Part shown: positions 1 through 5,052 of the stretch, one piece after another | Layout of the letters: every line of letters starts with the position of its first letter | Numbering within the stretch: the first letter of the stretch is position 1 | The notes under the pieces: generated by a model | Told to the model about the DNA's origin: nothing | Seen by the model: only the letters and a program-made list of their open reading frames with translations | Database searches by the model: none | Position numbers and translations under genes: made by a program | DNA from: JANYHY01 sp043784605 | GTDB lineage: Bacteria > Myxococcota_A > Polyangia > Polyangiales > Polyangiaceae | Length of the DNA stretch: 5,052 nucleotides | Assembly: GCA_043784605.1 (NCBI GenBank) | Contig: JAYVYD010000310.1 | Span: 1-5,052 of the forward strand | Direction: 5' to 3'

Positions 1-1
1 C

Positions 2-1603
2 GTCGATCTGTTCGAGACTCCAGTGCAACTCGTCTACACGCGCCGCATCGGACGCGTCGCGCCCCTGCCTGCATTGCGCACGGATTCCACCGCCGGAGAG
101 CAGCTCGTAGATCTCCCGGCGCCCGCGACGATCATCGGTGCGAGCAAGCTGACCGGGCGAATCGCGCCGCGCTGGTCGTTCGGCGCGCTGCAAGCCGTGA
201 CCCTCGAGAACGACATGCAGGTAACCCGGAAGGACGGCAGCGTCGGTGCCCGCCTCGCCGACCCCATGAGCTCGTTCAACGTGCTCCGGTTGAAGCGCGA
301 TCTCGGAGACAACGCGCACATTGGAGTGATGACTACCGCCGTGACGCACGTCGAGCCGACTAGCGGTTATGCCAGCGACATCTCGGGCGACAATATGCAA
401 TTGTGCCCCAATGGCGCCGTGGTCTCGCGGTTCTCTCGTTGCTTCAATGACGCAATCGTGGGGGCGATCGATTGGCGTTGGCGTTCGAGCAAGGGCGACT
501 GGGTGACCGAGGGACAAGCGGTGATGTCCCAATTGCAGAACGGGCCCACGCGCAAAGTGAGAGACGGCACGCTCATCGCACCGGGCGATCGCGGCTTCGG
601 CCTAGTGGCCAATCTGAACAAAGAGGGGGGAGCGCACTTCGTCGGCGATCTCCGCGGCGAGTACAACGATCGAAAGCTCGACGTGAACGACCTCGGCTTC
701 GACCGCCGCGCGAACAACGTCCGCTGGCGCGCAGACGTGGAGTACCGCGAACTCGAGCCGTGGTGGATCATGCGCGAGACGCACGTGCGCTTCGAGTACC
801 TCGCCCGCTTCAATCTCGACGGGCTCGCTATCGGGAGCGGATATCAGCTCAATTACTCCGGCAAGCTGAAGAACAAATGGGAGGTCTTCACCGAGGTGCA
901 CTATCGAGGTCGCTGGTTCGACGACCGCGCGGCGGGCGACGGGACCTCGGTTGAGCGCGCGGGCCTCGTGGGGTTCGAGCTGGAGATCGAGAGCAACAAG
1001 ACCAAGCGCGTCTCGTTCGCGGCGGAGACGGAGACGCAGCTACTCACCAATGGGCTCTATGCGACGGGGGATCTGCACCTCACGTTTCGGGTGCTGCCGC
1101 AGTTCGATTTCGAGATCGACCCCAGCTATGACTTCTCGTTCGGCGAGCCTCGCTTCGTCGGCGTGGGCGCCACTCCGGGCCAATACTTGTTTGGCCGACT
1201 CAGCGCCTCGAGCATCGGCTCCACCTTTCGCGCGGGGTACACGTTCACGCCGCGGCTCTCGTTGCAGGCTTATGCCCAGATCTTCCTCTCGACGGGGCAC
1301 TACGAGGACTTCAGCTCCTTTCAATCCGCCGCACCTCGCTCGGTCGTGCACTTGAGTGAGCTCAGACCGTACGGATTGCCGCTCACTCAAAACCCGGACT
1401 TCGTTCAAGGCGTCATCAACGCCAACGTCGTGGGTCGATGGGAATACCGATTGGGGTCGACTCTCTACTTGATATACACGCGCACGCAGGCGCCCAATGT
1501 GGTGCTGGGCACGGGCGAGAGCGCGAGCTTCGGCTTCACTGCGCTGGGTCGCGCGCCGGCGATTGACGTGTTCATGGTGAAGCTCTCCTATTGGTGGGGG
1601 TGA
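2..1603 (+). CDS. DUF5916 outer-membrane beta-barrel protein, 5'-truncated by window edge
   Basis: The frame is open to the left edge (residues VDLFETP precede the first possible GTG at 23), so this is the C-terminal 533 residues of a longer gene ending in TGA. I recognise the DUF5916 family: an opening YTRRIGR motif (about residues 12-18), then ILGA/IIGASKLTG-type sequence near residue 45, a D-x-N-D-LGF segment (227-233), an EPWW strand near 256, and the closing NVVGRWEYR (473-481) and KLSYWW end. Alternating polar/aromatic strands through residues 200-533 fit a transmembrane beta barrel. Family members usually start with a signal peptide and a CBM9-like domain, which would lie upstream of this window. 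Location is therefore inferred to be the outer membrane; substrate and function of DUF5916 are not established. Two cysteines (C135 and C147) flank a short loop and could form a disulfide. Convergent with chrA; no sign of shared function. Confidence 0.88.
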   Translation, partial: VDLFETPVQLVYTRRIGRVAPLPALRTDSTAGEQLVDLPAPATIIGASKLTGRIAPRWSFGALQAVTLENDMQVTRKDGSVGARLADPMSSFNVLRLKRDLGDNAHIGVMTTAVTHVEPTSGYASDISGDNMQLCPNGAVVSRFSRCFNDAIVGAIDWRWRSSKGDWVTEGQAVMSQLQNGPTRKVRDGTLIAPGDRGFGLVANLNKEGGAHFVGDLRGEYNDRKLDVNDLGFDRRANNVRWRADVEYRELEPWWIMRETHVRFEYLARFNLDGLAIGSGYQLNYSGKLKNKWEVFTEVHYRGRWFDDRAAGDGTSVERAGLVGFELEIESNKTKRVSFAAETETQLLTNGLYATGDLHLTFRVLPQFDFEIDPSYDFSFGEPRFVGVGATPGQYLFGRLSASSIGSTFRAGYTFTPRLSLQAYAQIFLSTGHYEDFSSFQSAAPRSVVHLSELRPYGLPLTQNPDFVQGVINANVVGRWEYRLGSTLYLIYTRTQAPNVVLGTGESASFGFTALGRAPAIDVFMVKLSYWWG

Positions 1604-1625
1604 CCTGTCCCTGGGGGGGGGCAGG
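1604..1625. terminator. Candidate bidirectional terminator hairpin between convergent genes
   Basis: Directly after the DUF5916 stop codon, CCTGTCCC (1604-1611) can pair with GGGGCAGG (1618-1625): eight pairs including one G-T wobble, around a six-base loop TGGGGG. It fills most of the 29-bp gap between the stop codons of two converging genes, the usual place for a shared terminator. There is no T-tract on either side, so it would be an imperfect intrinsic terminator or simply a 3'-end-stabilising structure. The loop and 3' arm include an uninterrupted run of nine G (1613-1621). Confidence 0.4.
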
Positions 1626-1632
1626 TAACTGT

Positions 1633-2775
1633 TTAGAGTCGATGAAGGAGGACTCCTGCGAAGCCGGCGATCAGTATCAACACCGGTTCGGGGAGCTTCT
1701 TTAGCGACGCTAGCGCGCCGAGTGAGGCAAGAGCGATAGCCACCGTGGTGACGTCGACGAGGGAGTGTCGCGCTAGAACGATGACGGCTCCGGCGATGGC
1801 TCCGACAGCGCCGGCCGTCACACCGTCCACGAAGGCCTTGATGCGTGGCCTCGCTGCGAGCTTGCGGTAGTGCGGGGCCGCGATGACGACGATCAGAAAA
1901 CACGGCAGGAAAACGCCGATCGCGGCCAATGAGGCGCCGACGGGGCCGGCGATGAGATAGCCGATGAACGCGACGGTGATGACGACCGGGCCCGGCGTGA
2001 TCATGGCGACCGCGACCGCGTCGAGGAACTGTTGCTCCGTCAGCCATTGAGCGTCGGTTACGACTCCGTCGTGGAGGAACGGTACTACCGCAAGCCCACT
2101 CCCGAAGACGAACGCGCCCGCAGTGGTGAAGTACCAGAGCACCTTCACGAGTAGCGACGCGCTTGCCGGTCCCTTCGCACCGGTGACGAGCACCGCGGGA
2201 ATCGAGATCGCCGCCCCGTCGCGGGTTGCGCCGCCGCGCGCTGCGGCGACGATGACACCACCCAAGACCACCGCGAGCACCTTCTCGGACTGCAACACTG
2301 CAGTCAGCGCAAGGTTCGTCAATGCGATAGCCCATAGTAGGTAGTCGCGCTTCAGAGTCTTCTTGAGTAGGTTGAACGAGCTGCGCGCAATGAGGGCGAT
2401 TACGGTCGCTCCGACGCCGTAGAATGCGCCTTGCATCCAGGGCAATCCGCCATATCTCAAATAAAGCGCAGAGAGCCCGAGGACCATCACGAACGAAGGT
2501 CCGATGAACGCAATGCTGACGAGAGCGGCGCCGAGCGTGCGCCCGCGCACCCAGCCGAGGTAGATGGCGAGCTGTGCGGCGAGCGGACCTGGTGACAACT
2601 GCGAGAGAGCGAGGCCCTCGTCGTAATCACTTTTGTCGACCCAGCCTCGCGCCTGCACGAGATCGCGATCCATCATCCCGATGAGGGCGATTGGCCCGCC
2701 GAATCCTAGCGCGCCGAGCTTCAGAAAGTAGGCGAGGAACGCAGGGAGCGAATACGGGTGCGCGGCTCGCTTCAC
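1633..2775 (-). CDS. chrA: Chromate transporter ChrA, long-chain CHR family
   Basis: 380-residue integral inner-membrane protein of the CHR family, whose characterised members export chromate from the cytoplasm. It has the duplicated two-half architecture of long-chain members (usually about 400 residues). The N-terminal half carries FGGP (25-28) and Q-L-SPGP (59-64); the C-terminal half carries the equivalents FGSG (224-227) and I-TPGP (259-263). About ten hydrophobic segments span the protein, with a more polar linker at about 180-205. The start chosen is GTG at 2775-2773: the frame extends further upstream, but that extra sequence (RRARGRTQEG-like) overlaps the preceding gene and is Arg-rich, unlike family N-termini. 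The GTG overlaps the preceding TGA as GTGA, arguing for translational coupling to the DUF1259 gene. The C-half wording (VVPFLHDGVV, KAFVDGVTAGAVGAIAGA) fits a subgroup I know only as annotated chromate transporters; actual substrate in this organism, chromate or another oxyanion such as sulfate, is inferred. No metal-specific residues can be read from sequence alone. Confidence 0.93.
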   Translation of the reverse strand: MKRAAHPYSLPAFLAYFLKLGALGFGGPIALIGMMDRDLVQARGWVDKSDYDEGLALSQLSPGPLAAQLAIYLGWVRGRTLGAALVSIAFIGPSFVMVLGLSALYLRYGGLPWMQGAFYGVGATVIALIARSSFNLLKKTLKRDYLLWAIALTNLALTAVLQSEKVLAVVLGGVIVAAARGGATRDGAAISIPAVLVTGAKGPASASLLVKVLWYFTTAGAFVFGSGLAVVPFLHDGVVTDAQWLTEQQFLDAVAVAMITPGPVVITVAFIGYLIAGPVGASLAAIGVFLPCFLIVVIAAPHYRKLAARPRIKAFVDGVTAGAVGAIAGAVIVLARHSLVDVTTVAIALASLGALASLKKLPEPVLILIAGFAGVLLHRL

Positions 2776-3788
2776 GTGCTCTTGATCGCGCCGTCCCACG
2801 CCGTCAGGTCGAGGGCCTTCTTGAGTACGGCCGCGAGCTCGGCGGATTTGCCTCGTCCCCAATAGTGCAAAAATAGGAGTCGGGGGCTCTCCCCCGTCAT
2901 GTGCGAGTGGATCGCGACGATGTCGATGCCCCCTGCGCGTAAGGCCTTCAGCACCGGTTGCAGCTCGGATTCGGTCACGGCAAAATCACCGTCCACCGCC
3001 GATGCTTCGTCGGTTCCTTGGAACGCGGCCCAAGTGTTGATTCCCATCACTTTGCCGATCGCGCACCCGCACGCTGCAGTCGCGGCGCGGCCCATCGTGG
3101 CTTTGTACATTCCGTCTTTGGATTGCCCTTTGACGCCAAAGAGTGCGTCGAGCTTCGTAGAGTCGATGGTGCTCTTGGACGCGATGGCGGGTGCTCCAGA
3201 CTTGCCACTCGGCTTCGGGGACTTCTTTCTAATGTCGAGGATGGTGTCCATCGCGGCTTTGATGCCTTTGCCGAGATTGGCGACGGTGCCCTCGCCGTTG
3301 ATGTGCATGAAAAAAACCGCGGGCTTCACGTAGAGGAAGTGGTTGTGCAGCGCGGTGACCTCGACTTCGGCGCCGAGCAGTGCGCTCATCACGGGGTTCA
3401 CCTCGTCTTCGAAGAGCACGAGGTCTCCCATCACCATCGCCTCCACGCCCGGTTTCCCTGGTGTAAATGCGACCCATGACGTGAGGCCCATGAACGGCGC
3501 GAGCTTGCTACCGTCCACCTCGACGGGCACATCCGTGCGCGGGAACGTGACCTTCACGACAGGATCGGCCAGCTCGGGCTTCGCCCCGGTCGCCGCCGCG
3601 ACTGCGTCTTGATTGATTGGCAGCGACTTGGGAGCGACTATCGCGGCAGGCGCCGTGAGCGTCGGTGGGACCGACGTGGCCGACGGTACGTGCGCTACGG
3701 GAAGACCTGCCGGACAGATCGTGTTGGTGCTCGCCGCGCCACAGGCAGTGACTGCGATTGTCAAGACGATGCACGATGCCAAGTTCAT
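2772..3788 (-). CDS. DUF1259 (LppY/LpqO-like) putative lipoprotein, two tandem repeats, ChrL-like
   Basis: 338-residue protein recognisable as DUF1259, the family of mycobacterial lipoproteins LppY/LpqO. It consists of two homologous units. Unit 1 (about 70-185) has GLTSWVAF (101-108), GD (121-122), EVNPVM (129-134), ALHNHF (146-151) and FFMH (159-162). Unit 2 (about 213-328) has GINTWAAF (249-256), GDF (267-269), ELQPVL (275-280), AIHSHM (292-297) and LFLH (305-308). The repeated H-x-H and following F-x-H look like metal- or ligand-binding positions (inference). A Lys/Ser/Pro-rich linker separates the units. The N-terminus is hydrophobic and ends in VTAC (13-16), compatible with a lipobox, followed by a long Ala/Pro/Thr tether to about residue 60; an envelope lipoprotein is inferred. 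The ATG is the only ATG/GTG/TTG after the in-frame TAA at 3878-3876 and has a strong GGAGGG site. Its stop overlaps the chrA start, so a role in chromate/oxyanion resistance is the best guess. A DUF1259 homologue was named chrL in an Arthrobacter chromate cluster (from memory). Molecular function is unknown. Confidence 0.9.
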   Translation of the reverse strand: MNLASCIVLTIAVTACGAASTNTICPAGLPVAHVPSATSVPPTLTAPAAIVAPKSLPINQDAVAAATGAKPELADPVVKVTFPRTDVPVEVDGSKLAPFMGLTSWVAFTPGKPGVEAMVMGDLVLFEDEVNPVMSALLGAEVEVTALHNHFLYVKPAVFFMHINGEGTVANLGKGIKAAMDTILDIRKKSPKPSGKSGAPAIASKSTIDSTKLDALFGVKGQSKDGMYKATMGRAATAACGCAIGKVMGINTWAAFQGTDEASAVDGDFAVTESELQPVLKALRAGGIDIVAIHSHMTGESPRLLFLHYWGRGKSAELAAVLKKALDLTAWDGAIKST

Positions 3789-3795
3789 GTTTGGA

Positions 3796-3801
3796 CCCTC
3801 C
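3796..3801 (-). promoter_or_regulatory. Shine-Dalgarno site of the DUF1259-chrA unit
   Basis: GGAGGG on the minus strand, seven bases before the ATG at 3788. This is the best ribosome-binding site in the window and fixes the DUF1259 start. The downstream chrA GTG has only a weak AAGAG-like sequence before it, consistent with its translation depending on ribosomes arriving from this gene. Confidence 0.8.
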
Positions 3802-3854
3802 GGGCCGTTGGTCTCGCGACCATGCTCTATTTCGCCGGCGACTCCAACCTGGAA

Positions 3855-3894
3855 GTTCGTGCTCAGCGTGCCTTTTTATGCTGAAACCACGAAC
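3855..3894. repeat. Interrupted inverted repeat in the leader of the DUF1259-chrA unit
   Basis: GTTCGTG (3855-3861) and CACGAAC (3888-3894) are perfect seven-base reverse complements. Nested inside them TCAGC (3863-3867) and GCTGA (3880-3884) are also perfect complements, leaving a 12-base T-rich loop. The structure starts just two bases after the stop codon of the upstream membrane-protein gene (minus strand) and overlaps the candidate promoter. It could be an operator, a leader structure, or the 3'-end hairpin of the upstream transcript; there is no T-tract for a classical terminator. Confidence 0.45.
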
Positions 3895-3899
3895 GTCAA
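3873..3899 (-). promoter_or_regulatory. Candidate sigma70-type promoter for the DUF1259-chrA unit
   Basis: On the minus strand, TTGACG (3899-3894, five of six matches to the -35 consensus) is followed after 15 bases by TAAAAA (3878-3873, four of six matches to the -10 consensus). The spacing is shorter than the preferred 17. The -35 element overlaps the TGA stop of the upstream membrane-protein gene. It is in the right place to start transcription about 80 bases before the DUF1259 ATG, but the match is not strong and read-through from upstream genes is equally possible. Confidence 0.3.
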
Positions 3900-4357
3900 T
3901 CGACGAGTGGTTGCGTCTTCGTCAGGACGGCGACGACCCACAAGAGAATCGCGCCCCGCGCCGTCCATGCGACGGTGCGGAGCCAGTTGGTGACGACGAG
4001 CAGATCGTGTGCGCGCGCGTCGAAGCCTCGGGCGAAAATAGTATGTTGCGGTACCGACACGAACATCGTCACGGCCCAGGTCGTTACCGCGAGCGCAGCG
4101 CCAACCCACGCGACCTGCCGCGGAACGCCACCGAGCGGCCAGATCAGCCACGCCATCGCGCCGGCGAGCTCGCAAGCCATCAGCGGCGCGACCACATAGG
4201 TGATCAGGCGCGAGTGAGACTCGTGATAAGCGACAAAGTCTGCCGCGGCAACGCGCGCAAAAAGTGGGTAGGCGACGACCTGCACGAACCAGATGAGACC
4301 GACGAGCGGGAGTGTCGTTCCCAGCTGCAGGAGCAGTGCTGCTCTCGGAAATCCCAC
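3896..4357 (-). CDS. Uncharacterised four-helix membrane protein
   Basis: 153-residue hydrophobic protein with four predicted membrane helices at about residues 7-29, 52-73, 82-102 and 129-146. Striking polar motifs lie at the helix ends: W-F-V-Q-V-V-x-YP (23-31), FVAYHESHSR (41-50), VPQH (102-105) and NWLRTVAWTARG (124-135). I recognise this pattern from unannotated small membrane proteins in diverse bacteria, and it loosely resembles DUF1772-type proteins, but I cannot name a family with certainty or give a function. The clustered His residues (H45, H48, H105, H117) could bind metal or haem (inference). The start is GTG at 4357-4355: it is the only GTG/ATG before the first helix after an in-frame TGA near 4407, although no good Shine-Dalgarno site precedes it. 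It lies 107 bp upstream of the DUF1259 gene on the same strand, so it might be co-transcribed with the chromate module. Confidence 0.78.
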   Translation of the reverse strand: MGFPRAALLLQLGTTLPLVGLIWFVQVVAYPLFARVAAADFVAYHESHSRLITYVVAPLMACELAGAMAWLIWPLGGVPRQVAWVGAALAVTTWAVTMFVSVPQHTIFARGFDARAHDLLVVTNWLRTVAWTARGAILLWVVAVLTKTQPLVD

Positions 4358-4497
4358 GTCAGCGCCGGTGCCAAGGCGAGCAGCCGCATACGGCCTTTGC
4401 AGTCAGGACGGCGCTGTTCCGCGTGTTCATGTTCAGCGCGTTCGACACTACGTCTGCCGCGGCCTGGCGAGTATAGTCTTCGACTACGCGGCGCGTT
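4358..4497. other. Intergenic spacer with weak -10-like and inverted-repeat elements
   Basis: This 140-bp gap separates two minus-strand genes. It holds TATACT (minus strand, 4475-4470; five of six matches to a -10) without a convincing -35, and an inverted repeat TAGTC (4474-4478) / GACTA (4482-4486) with a three-base loop that partly overlaps it. Either could mark a promoter for the membrane-protein gene or the end of the coiled-coil gene transcript; neither is compelling. Confidence 0.25.
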
Positions 4498-5052
4498 TTA
4501 GTAATTGGCTTTCTCCAGCGCAGATTGTGACTTGGCGAGTTCTTGCTTGGCGCTCTCCAATGACTTTGCGAGTGAAGCTGCGCGCTCGTTGGCGTCGCCC
4601 TCGGCGGAGATCGCGAGTCTCTCGCCTTCTCTCGCCGCCTCGAGGTTGGCCTTCGCCGATTGGGTCGCTTGCCGCAGCTGCGTCAACTGACTCATCAGCG
4701 CGCTTGCCGCTCGGGACACTGAGTCGATCCTCTCCTTGGCGACGTCGAGAGCGTCTTGCGCTGCAGCGATCGCGTCAGCTCTCTTCTTCACGTCGGCGTC
4801 CGAGGTCGTCGGGATCACTCTCAAGCGAGTCGAGCTCGGCGGAGGCTGCGGGGCCGATTGTGGCGTGGTGTGGGGCGCCTCGGTCCGAACCGCGATGGGC
4901 TCGCCGCCGCCGACCATCGTCGCGAGCTCTTCGAAGCTCGGTGGGTCGACGTCCGCACACAAACAACCCGCTTCATGAGGAGCGAACGATCCTCGCGACG
5001 AGATCGCTTGTAACGATCGGCTCAAACGATCCAACGTCGTCGTGGTAGGCGG
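4498..5052 (-). CDS. Coiled-coil protein of unknown function, N-terminus cut by window edge
   Basis: The frame is open to the right edge (residues PPTTTT precede the first possible TTG at 5034), with no Shine-Dalgarno site at that TTG, so 184 C-terminal residues of a longer protein are probably visible. The order is: a short segment with FAPHEAGCLCADVDPPSFEELATM (about residues 23-46, containing a C-L-C pair), a Pro/Thr/Ser-rich linker (about 58-76), then a continuous Ala/Ser/Lys/Glu/Leu helix from about 85 to the end with heptad-like spacing of hydrophobic residues and no proline, typical of a long coiled coil. It ends in TAA. I do not recognise the family. The visible part has no membrane segment or signal peptide. 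The low-complexity helix will match many unrelated coiled coils, so homology should be judged on the N-terminal segment. Only the same-strand position links it to the chromate genes. Confidence 0.7.
   Translation of the reverse strand, partial: PPTTTTLDRLSRSLQAISSRGSFAPHEAGCLCADVDPPSFEELATMVGGGEPIAVRTEAPHTTPQSAPQPPPSSTRLRVIPTTSDADVKKRADAIAAAQDALDVAKERIDSVSRAASALMSQLTQLRQATQSAKANLEAAREGERLAISAEGDANERAASLAKSLESAKQELAKSQSALEKANY

Noticed and set aside
1040..2335. 431-codon open frame on the minus strand
   Set aside because: It runs across the DUF5916 3' end, the convergent gap and half of chrA. Its product is Arg-rich low complexity with no recognisable domain, while two strongly recognised genes occupy the same DNA. 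It is a by-product of GC-rich codon use.
2776..2862. 29-residue N-terminal extension of ChrA from an upstream start at 2862
   Set aside because: It would overlap the DUF1259 gene by about 90 bases and adds a charged, Arg-rich stretch absent from the family; the GTG in the GTGA overlap is the better start.
3809..3822. Small hairpin TGGTC-tcgc-GACCA in the DUF1259 leader
   Set aside because: Five base pairs with a four-base loop are expected by chance in GC-rich DNA, and it does not cover the ribosome-binding site.
4204..4389. Minus-strand 61-codon frame starting MRLLALAPALTW, resembling a signal peptide, with AAAGG four bases before its ATG
   Set aside because: After the first dozen residues the product becomes Ser/Arg/Cys-rich nonsense and overlaps the membrane-protein gene in another frame. 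A frameshift joining the two is unnecessary, because the membrane protein has a natural N-terminus from its GTG.
3758..4501. 247-codon open frame on the plus strand
   Set aside because: It lies antisense to the membrane-protein gene and the DUF1259 start. The product is Arg/Ser-rich without helices or motifs.
4293..5048. 251-codon open frame on the plus strand
   Set aside because: It is antisense to the coiled-coil gene, and its Arg/Ser-rich composition mirrors the Ala/Ser codons on the other strand.
1..5052. CRISPR arrays, tRNA/rRNA genes, insertion sequences, phage or toxin-antitoxin genes
   Set aside because: No regularly spaced repeats, cloverleaf-like sequence, transposase or integrase motifs, or terminal inverted repeats were seen on either strand.

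Overview
The window is GC-rich, densely coded DNA from a Gram-negative bacterium. An outer-membrane beta-barrel gene and a lipoprotein gene point to a diderm. The DUF5916 barrel, a low-complexity Ala/Ser/Lys coiled-coil protein and the use of GTG starts suggest a Myxococcota/Deltaproteobacteria-like genome. That placement is an inference from gene content; no taxonomic marker is present.

Layout. From the left edge to 1603 (+ strand) lies the C-terminal part of a DUF5916 outer-membrane protein whose 5' end is outside the window. A 29-bp convergent gap with a G-rich hairpin (1604-1625) separates it from a minus-strand group. In transcription order that group is: the C-terminal part of a coiled-coil protein of unknown function (right edge to 4498); a four-helix membrane protein of an uncharacterised family (4357 to 3896); a two-repeat DUF1259 (LppY/LpqO-like) putative lipoprotein (3788 to 2772); and a long-chain CHR-family chromate transporter, ChrA (2775 to 1633). 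The last two overlap by four bases (GTGA), so they are almost certainly one transcription unit and translationally coupled.

The functional core is this DUF1259-ChrA pair. ChrA is an inner-membrane chromate exporter family. The DUF1259 protein is the family called ChrL in an actinobacterial chromate-resistance cluster (recalled from the literature, not looked up). Together they look like a compact oxyanion-efflux module with a cell-envelope accessory protein. No ChrB/ChrF-type regulator is visible. However, the 107-bp leader of the pair holds a candidate promoter overlapped by an interrupted inverted repeat, which could be the control site or, alternatively, the end of the upstream transcript.

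I see no tRNA, rRNA, CRISPR array, insertion sequence or phage gene. No gene-free stretch exceeds about 140 bp. I did not find a clearly novel multi-gene system. The items most worth following are the DUF1259-ChrA module and its leader, the uncharacterised membrane protein beside it, and the truncated coiled-coil protein.
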